From the NCBI RefSeq assembly GCF_002013915.1, contig NZ_MBTF01000001.1, positions 620,001 to 684,000 of the forward strand: a stretch of 64,000 bases of DNA, read 5' to 3'. A model generated the notes under the pieces. That model was not told the DNA's origin. It saw only the letters and a program-made list of their open reading frames with translations, and ran no database searches. Numbering within the stretch: the first letter of the stretch is position 1; every line of letters starts with the position of its first letter. Origin of the DNA: Mucilaginibacter pedocola (lineage in GTDB: Bacteria > Bacteroidota > Bacteroidia > Sphingobacteriales > Sphingobacteriaceae). The position numbers were made by a program, and so were the translations under genes. Below are positions 59,454 to 64,000 of this stretch, in pieces.

Positions 59454-59579
59454 TCAAACGCGTGGGATAAAAACCCGTCGTCGGCAGGGAAGAGATAGCA
59501 AAACAAACGAAACTAAAGCAGCAGCAACCGGGGCAAATATTGCCTTGGCTACCGTCATGTTTGAGTTTTTTGTATTCAT
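59454..59579 (-). CDS. Short ORF with an Arg triplet upstream of the arginine operon
   Basis: A 41-residue ORF from ATG 59579. After a hydrophobic segment (VAKAIFAPVAAALVSFVLLSL) comes PCRRRVFIPRV with three consecutive arginine codons CGA-CGA-CGG and one more. It could be a leader peptide by analogy with attenuators, or a small membrane peptide. It is downstream of the candidate operon promoter and upstream of the GNAT gene. Confidence 0.4.
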   Translation of the reverse strand: MNTKNSNMTVAKAIFAPVAAALVSFVLLSLPCRRRVFIPRV

Positions 59580-59614
59580 TTTTTGATGAATTTTACTTGC
59601 TTTTAAAATTTGTG

Positions 59615-59646
59615 CAAAGTATCGCATAATAATTTATTTATGCAAG
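59615..59646 (-). promoter_or_regulatory. Candidate arginine operon promoter with operator-like palindrome
   Basis: On the minus strand a -33-like CTTG (59646-59643) and a -7-like TACTTTG (59621-59615) flank an inverted repeat, GCATAATAATTTATTTATGC on the + strand (59624-59643). A palindrome between the two promoter boxes is a natural repressor site; arginine repressor is the obvious candidate but the consensus cannot be checked here. Confidence 0.45.
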
Positions 59647-59683
59647 AAAAAACTTTGATTATGAGATTAAGGTTAGGAAATAA

Positions 59684-60202
59684 ATGGCCATAGAAAATCC
59701 GTTACTTTTAACACTTAGTTTAGATGCCGAAGCGAAGCTGTATTTCAATAAGTTACGTAAAAAGTATTTCCCTGCCGAAAGGAACTTTTTAGATGCTCAT
59801 TTGATGCTGTTTCATCAGATACCGGCCGGTGAGGAAACTATCATTGAAAATATCGCCTCTGCGGCATCAAAATTTGGGCCGATGGACTTACAAATAACGC
59901 AGGTGGTTTGCATAGGTAGGGGAGTGGCCTACAAGGTTGAATGTGCAGCATTAATGCAATTGCATAAACACCTGCAACAGCAATGGCAACATTGGCTCAT
60001 CCCGCAGGATAAACAAAAGCTTTGGCCGCATATAACGGTACAAAACAAAGTAGAGCCTGCGGTTGCCAAACAACTTTCCGCAGAACTTTCGGCAAGCTTT
60101 TCGCCGTTTACGGCGTGCGGAACAGGCTTAACTTTGTGGGAATACCTTGGCGGCCCATGGCAATTTGTACAGCAATTCGACTTTACAGGGGCTGCGCAGT
60201 AA
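59684..60202 (+). CDS. 2'-5' RNA ligase-like protein, divergent member
   Basis: A 172-residue 2H-type protein. The first motif is degenerate (DAHLMLFHQ near residue 36) and the second is WPHITVQNK (near residue 116). It is divergent from the arginine operon and shares its upstream region. Function is probably RNA-end or cyclic-phosphodiester processing, by family only. Confidence 0.75.
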   Translation: MAIENPLLLTLSLDAEAKLYFNKLRKKYFPAERNFLDAHLMLFHQIPAGEETIIENIASAASKFGPMDLQITQVVCIGRGVAYKVECAALMQLHKHLQQQWQHWLIPQDKQKLWPHITVQNKVEPAVAKQLSAELSASFSPFTACGTGLTLWEYLGGPWQFVQQFDFTGAAQ

Positions 60203-60295
60203 ATTTTTCCTCTTGATAATCAAGCCGTAGGCGCGATAATTGCCAATTTTAACAATTTGTTAATTGTAAACACATCATTTTTCTATCTTTGCGCC

Positions 60296-60393
60296 GGGGT
60301 AAGTCTTTTACGGCCAGCTCCTCTTGAACTCCCCCAGGGTGGGAACACAGCAAGGGTAGAGAGTTGAGCGGCGCGATAAAAGTAGCTTACCCT
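60296..60393 (+). ncRNA. ffs: SRP RNA (4.5S-like)
   Basis: The conserved SRP loop region CCCAGGGTGGGAACACAGCA-AGGG (60333-60356) is the Ffh-binding domain. The ends GGGTAAG (60298) and CTTACCC (60386-60392) pair and are followed by a T run (60393-60398), so the RNA is about 100 bases. A perfect TAnnTTTG box (TATCTTTG, 60284-60291) lies just upstream. It directs membrane protein targeting with Ffh. Confidence 0.9.
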
Positions 60394-60504
60394 TTTTTAT
60401 TTTCTTATTTTTCCAAATCATTTCTTTCCTTCATCATTTGACATTCGAAATTCATTATTCGATATTCATTTACCGTTGCACGCTTGTTTCCCTATCTTCG
60501 CACT

Positions 60505-61467
60505 ATGCTCGATATACTCATTATTGGTGCCGGCCCTATTGGTTTGGCTTGCGGACTGGCAGCGCAAAAAGCAGGGCTTAGCTTTGTTATAGTAGAAAAA
60601 GGCTGCCTGGTAAATTCGCTTTACAATTACCCCGCTACCATGACCTTCTTCTCTACCAGCGAACGGCTGGAGATAGGCGGCGTTCCCTTCATCAGCGTAA
60701 ACAAACAACCCAACCGTAACGAAGCATTGGAGTATTACCGCCGTGTCGCATTGGATAACAAGCTGCCTATAAATTTATTTGAGGAAATTACCGGTATCAG
60801 GCACGACGGCGAAGCTTACACCATCACCAGCGCCAAGCGAACCTACCGTGCAAAAAGAGTGATACTTTCTACGGGCTTTTACGATATAGCCGTTAACCTT
60901 GATATCCCCGGCGAGAATCTGCCTAAGGTAAAACACTACTATAAAGACCCGCATTATTACGCCATGCAAAACGTAGTGGTGGTAGGCAGCAGCAACTCGG
61001 CTATTGATGTGGCTTTAGAAACCTACCGCAAGGGCGCTAATGTAAGCCTCGTTATCCGCGGCGAAGATGTAAGCCACCGCGTAAAATATTGGGTTAGGCC
61101 GGATATTATTAACCGCATAAAGGAGGGAAGCATTAAAGCCTATTTTAATTCGAACCTGGCCGCTATACGCGAAAGCGAAGTAGATATACAGACGCCCGAG
61201 GGCTTAGTAACTATCCCTAACGATTTTGTAATGGCCATGACGGGTTACAAACCCAATTTCGATTTCCTGGCCAAACTGGGTATCAACCTTACCGAAGATA
61301 AATTTATCCCTCAATACAATCCCGAAACCATGGAGACCAACTTACCCGGTATGTATCTGGCGGGTGTAGTTTGTGGCGGGCTGGATACGCACTTGTGGTT
61401 CATCGAAAATTCGCGCATACATGCCGAGATGATCATTGGCGATATTGTGAGTAAAGAGCAACGATAA
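60505..61467 (+). CDS. ypdA: YpdA-type flavin disulfide reductase
   Basis: The start at 60505 (MLDILIIGAGP) fits the FAD motif GAGPIGLACGLA. A 320-residue protein with a second NAD(P)H motif VVVGSSNSAIDVALE near residue 156 and a C-terminal LPGMYLAGVVCGGLDTHLWFIENSR. The family is annotated as bacillithiol disulfide reductase; the partner thiol in this organism is not known. Confidence 0.9.
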   Translation: MLDILIIGAGPIGLACGLAAQKAGLSFVIVEKGCLVNSLYNYPATMTFFSTSERLEIGGVPFISVNKQPNRNEALEYYRRVALDNKLPINLFEEITGIRHDGEAYTITSAKRTYRAKRVILSTGFYDIAVNLDIPGENLPKVKHYYKDPHYYAMQNVVVVGSSNSAIDVALETYRKGANVSLVIRGEDVSHRVKYWVRPDIINRIKEGSIKAYFNSNLAAIRESEVDIQTPEGLVTIPNDFVMAMTGYKPNFDFLAKLGINLTEDKFIPQYNPETMETNLPGMYLAGVVCGGLDTHLWFIENSRIHAEMIIGDIVSKEQR

Positions 61468-61510
61468 GTAACGAAGCATTTTTACACTACAAAAGGGTTA
61501 CTTGTTGCTG

Positions 61511-61930
61511 TTAGGGATGAGCAGCCACCCAAACCTCGCCGTCGTCGAACACCTCTTTTTTCCAGATGGGGACGGTTTGTTTAAGGGTATCTATAATATA
61601 ACGGCATGCCTCAAAAGCTGCTGCACGGTGCGCTGCCGACACCGCAATAACTACTGCTACTTCGCCAATTTGCAACACGCCGGTGCGGTGATGGACCAAT
61701 ACTTTTTGCACGGGCCATTGGGCAAAAACTTGCTGTGTAATTTTATTGAGTTCGCTAATGGCCATTGGTTCATAGGCTTCAAACTCTAAGCGCTGTACCG
61801 TTTTACCTTGAGTTGCATTTCGTACGGTGCCTATAAATACATCAATACCACCCGATTCGGGCGACATTACCCAATCGATGCAGGCTTGCACGTTTAGCGC
61901 TTCGGTATGTAATTCTATTTGGGTATTCAT
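61511..61930 (-). CDS. moaE: Molybdopterin synthase catalytic subunit
   Basis: A 139-residue MoaE with EAYEPMAISELNKI, VLVHHRTGVLQIGEVAV and the catalytic Lys segment PIWKKEVFDDGEVWV. It forms a heterotetramer with MoaD, converting precursor Z to molybdopterin. It starts 3 bases after the moaD stop. Confidence 0.94.
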   Translation of the reverse strand: MNTQIELHTEALNVQACIDWVMSPESGGIDVFIGTVRNATQGKTVQRLEFEAYEPMAISELNKITQQVFAQWPVQKVLVHHRTGVLQIGEVAVVIAVSAAHRAAAFEACRYIIDTLKQTVPIWKKEVFDDGEVWVAAHP

Positions 61931-61933
61931 GGC

Positions 61934-62176
61934 TTATCCTCCACTTACTGGTGGAATAATAGCAATTTCATCGCGTTCCGATAATGGCAAAGTATCATTG
62001 GCATATTCGTTGTTCACGGCAACCATATAGCTTGCCAATTGTTTCAGTCGAGGGTAGGCGGTTTCTAAAGTGCTTTTTAAGTTCGCTGTGGTATCATCCC
62101 CGGTGAGTTCAACAGCAATGCTGCTGCCGCCGAAGATATCTTTGGCAATGCCAAATGCAAGTACATTAACTTTCAT
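61934..62176 (-). CDS. moaD: Molybdopterin synthase sulfur carrier subunit
   Basis: An 80-residue ubiquitin-fold protein ending in the required Gly-Gly (IIPPVSGG), the site of the thiocarboxylate. It starts MKVNVLAFGIAKDIFG. It is co-transcribed with moaE. No other moa gene is in view. Confidence 0.92.
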   Translation of the reverse strand: MKVNVLAFGIAKDIFGGSSIAVELTGDDTTANLKSTLETAYPRLKQLASYMVAVNNEYANDTLPLSERDEIAIIPPVSGG

Positions 62177-62230
62177 AAGCTTTACTACAAATATGCAGAT
62201 TTATAGGATCAATAAAGGCTTACTTATTGG

Positions 62231-62653
62231 TTATTCGCCCCAGGCGGTTATCATAATGCTGCGCTGTCCGCCGTGGTTGCGGTGTTCGCAAAGGTAAATG
62301 CCCTGCCAGGTTCCCAATGCCAACCGGCCGTTACGAATGGGTATGGTTATCGAACAGCCCAGCATAGCTGCTTTAAGGTGCGCTGGCATATCATCGCTGC
62401 CTTCGTAATCATGTATGTAATCGGGGTCGTTTTCGGGCACGGCCTTGTTGAAGTACATTTCAAAATCCTGCCGAACGGTTGGGTCGGCGTTTTCGTTAAT
62501 GCAAAGCGAAGCAGACGTATGCTGAATAAATACCTGACATATCCCCATCCTTATCTCGGCCAATTGCGGCAAGGCATGTTCAACTTCATGGGTAATAATA
62601 TGGAAACCGCGCCTGCGTGCCTGTAAGCGAAGCCCCTGCTGGAATATCTTCAT
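62231..62653 (-). CDS. YjbQ-family protein (UPF0047)
   Basis: A 140-residue protein with the UPF0047 motif GICQVFIQHTSASLCINENADPTVRQDFE and GTWQGIYLCEHRNHGGQRSIMI. Members are annotated as secondary thiamine-phosphate synthase-like enzymes on thin evidence. It lies 54 bases upstream of moaD on the same strand. Confidence 0.88.
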   Translation of the reverse strand: MKIFQQGLRLQARRRGFHIITHEVEHALPQLAEIRMGICQVFIQHTSASLCINENADPTVRQDFEMYFNKAVPENDPDYIHDYEGSDDMPAHLKAAMLGCSITIPIRNGRLALGTWQGIYLCEHRNHGGQRSIMITAWGE

Positions 62654-62748
62654 AAGCTGATAACTACCGAACCGGATAGAAGTTCGGACTTGCAGGCAAT
62701 ATTAGTAAAGGCGGGGAAATATATTTGCAAAATATCAATCAGAAAAAA

Positions 62749-62848
62749 CAGCCGGCCAACAAGCAATTTACTCACTTAACCCAATGTTGAGCACCTTACC
62801 CAAGGCACGCTTTTGCTACCACTTAACAAATAGCAAAGGCACCGGCTG
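62749..62848 (+). ncRNA. Candidate structured RNA between CAGCCGG and CCGGCTG
   Basis: CAGCCGG (62749-62755) and CCGGCTG (62842-62848) close a 100-base region containing TTTGCTA (62812-62818) and TAGCAAA (62831-62837) as an inner stem. It is in a gap without genes between the YjbQ-like gene and the DUF5020 gene. No known family was recognised. Confidence 0.35.
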
Positions 62849-62905
62849 CTTTATATTCCCATTGACGGATGTTTTTGCGGCAGTGTTACACCTGCCTGCA
62901 AATAA

Positions 62906-63646
62906 TTATAGTTTTATTTTCATGGCAATGGTGGGGTAGGCTTCCACCACGTTATCGGGTGTGTTTACATGGTAGTAGATGTTCAGTTTGCTACCTGCGT
63001 ACAGCCCTCCGCTTAAGCGGTACCAAAACTGCGGCTTGGCAAACACCGAAAAACGCTTACCCTGCAGCCCCGCGGTTGCATCGTCGCCATGGTTTTTATT
63101 CTCCGTCCAGCCCGATAGGCTGCCTGCCAATTCTGCCCGGTAGTTTAAAAAGCCTCGGTAAAAATACAGGGTATATAAAAAATCTTTGCTGGGTTTAATG
63201 TAGGGGGTATAGCGGTAGTTGAGTACGCTGCTCAAAAAGGCGTTTCCCAATTTAAACGGGTAGCTAAGGCCAATGCAAAAGGTATTGTTAATGTAGTAAC
63301 TGTATTGTCTTGGTTCGGTAATGCCCAAGCCACCGCTGTATTGCAGGTTGATGTATATTTTAGGTTTCCAAAACCTTACCTCCTGCGATACCTGCATGTA
63401 GTATTTACCCATATTACCATTTTTGCCCAACATGTCGGCCTGTAGTTTTAGCAGGAAGCTTCCGGGCTTAACAAAGGCTCGCCCGCTATCCGGCTGCTTA
63501 AAATATTCGAAGTAAAGGGTAGGGTAATTTTTGCTGTAACGGCCCGGGTTTAAGCTATGCCGCACATCATAATGTAGTTGCAGTTGTTGCGCATTTGCCC
63601 TGTTGGCGAGAACTATGGTGATAAATAAAAAAAACAAATATTTCAT
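62906..63646 (-). CDS. DUF5020 outer-membrane-like protein
   Basis: A 246-residue protein with a signal peptide (1-19, RANAQQ) and a mature part of alternating strands with aromatic girdles (YPTLYFEYFKQ, KYYMQVSQEVRFW, YSYYINNTFCIGLSY), typical of an outer-membrane beta-barrel. It carries the DUF5020 pattern (LHYDVRHSLNPGRYSKNYPTLYFEYF). The transported or bound ligand is unknown. Confidence 0.8.
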   Translation of the reverse strand: MKYLFFLFITIVLANRANAQQLQLHYDVRHSLNPGRYSKNYPTLYFEYFKQPDSGRAFVKPGSFLLKLQADMLGKNGNMGKYYMQVSQEVRFWKPKIYINLQYSGGLGITEPRQYSYYINNTFCIGLSYPFKLGNAFLSSVLNYRYTPYIKPSKDFLYTLYFYRGFLNYRAELAGSLSGWTENKNHGDDATAGLQGKRFSVFAKPQFWYRLSGGLYAGSKLNIYYHVNTPDNVVEAYPTIAMKIKL

Positions 63647-63759
63647 GTTTGATAAAGTGGATGAGAATGCGATATTGCGCTACCAAAGGTCAGCTAAGGC
63701 ACCGTTTTTAAGCGGTAGCGGAGCGGAAACCTAACGGAATTGTATTTGCCGACACGATC

Positions 63760-64000
63760 ATGGAGAATGCCGACCTGCAAGTTTTTTGTTTACTATACCG
63801 GGAAGCCTATTCCCGCTGTTTTGGCGGCCCACTTACACAACCATTAACCGAAACAGAAGGCAAGCTTTTTCAGCAACAACTGCTGGACCATACAGGGCTC
63901 ACCGTAGGTTGGCGGTCATTAAAAAATTACTCGATATTTATTTTAAACGATAACGGGCAGGAAAACCCCTCTGTGGCATCTATGGATACCCTTGCGCGTT
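63760..64000 (+). CDS. N-terminus of an unrecognised protein (3' partial)
   Basis: An open frame from ATG 63760 runs off the window with 80 residues visible. It reads CLLYREAYSRCFGGPLTQ, then TGLTVGWRSLKNYSIF and NPSVASMDTLAR. The pattern of a short helical domain with WRSLKNYS and PSVASMDTLAR resembles N-terminal HTH-like domains of Bacteroidota signalling proteins; this is a weak resemblance and the rest of the gene is needed. Confidence 0.6.
   Translation, partial: MENADLQVFCLLYREAYSRCFGGPLTQPLTETEGKLFQQQLLDHTGLTVGWRSLKNYSIFILNDNGQENPSVASMDTLAR

Noticed and set aside
1..64000. CRISPR arrays, insertion sequences and prophage genes
   Set aside because: No regularly spaced direct repeats, transposase motifs or phage structural genes were seen on either strand.

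Overview
The window looks like chromosomal DNA of a Sphingobacteriaceae member of the Bacteroidota, closest in feel to Mucilaginibacter or Pedobacter. The basis is gene content: a Bacteroidota-type arginine operon with an ArgF'-like carbamoyltransferase, DUF6428/ArsN2 arsenic genes, DUF3347 proteins, YpdA, a DUF5020 protein and a KirBac channel. Promoters of the Bacteroidota TAnnTTTG type and many short GC-rich palindromic repeats between genes point the same way. No ribosomal RNA, CRISPR array, transposase or integrase is visible.

Positions 1-12.4 kb form a metal and sulfur stress island. It opens with the end of a rhodanese-domain protein, a SAM methyltransferase, a YeiH-type exporter and a YraQ-type permease. 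A copper block follows on the + strand: a small Cys/His-rich membrane protein, an HMA-AraC regulator, a DUF305 membrane protein, two DUF3347 proteins, a haem-binding protein and a large multicopper oxidase fused to a C-terminal barrel-like domain. A convergent arsenic operon (arsR, DUF6428, arsN2, arsC, acr3) comes next, with two matching ArsR-type palindromes. The island side ends near 12.44-12.51 kb in a sequence resembling a tRNA 3' end followed by a strong terminator, which may be an attachment-site scar.

Positions 12.6-31 kb carry a Kir channel and a trpD-trpF-trpB cluster. The cluster is preceded by a complete attenuator: a 17-residue leader peptide with three consecutive Trp codons, an antiterminator strand and a GNRA-loop terminator. 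Next come an AraC regulator divergent from a phytanoyl-CoA-type dioxygenase, a TPR histidine kinase, a serine hydrolase, small secreted proteins, a sterol-desaturase-type enzyme, a LytS/LytTR pair, signal peptidase I and a GH-D-like glycosidase. Positions 30.6-45 kb hold a second HMA-AraC regulator with its HMA-MauE partner, another dioxygenase, a clan GH-A-like glycosidase, two DinB proteins, an SDR, a DEAD-box helicase, SatP, phosphoglycerate mutase, a beta-CASP nuclease and an ABC exporter.

Positions 45-64 kb contain an AT-rich gene broken by an 11-bp tandem duplication, a SAM hydrolase, phoH, purC, a STAS protein, RNase Z, three 2'-5' RNA ligase-like genes (one a frameshifted pseudogene), DNA polymerase IV and a PaiB-like protein. 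The arginine operon (GNAT, argG, cupin, argC, argD, argF') is on the minus strand and has an Arg-codon-containing short ORF and an operator-like palindrome upstream. The SRP RNA, YpdA, moaD/moaE, YjbQ and a DUF5020 protein follow, and the window ends in a partial gene.

The most unusual points are the trp attenuator, paired palindromic elements that sit exactly against the starts of trpD, argD and argC (in argC inside the coding sequence), and the two decaying genes.
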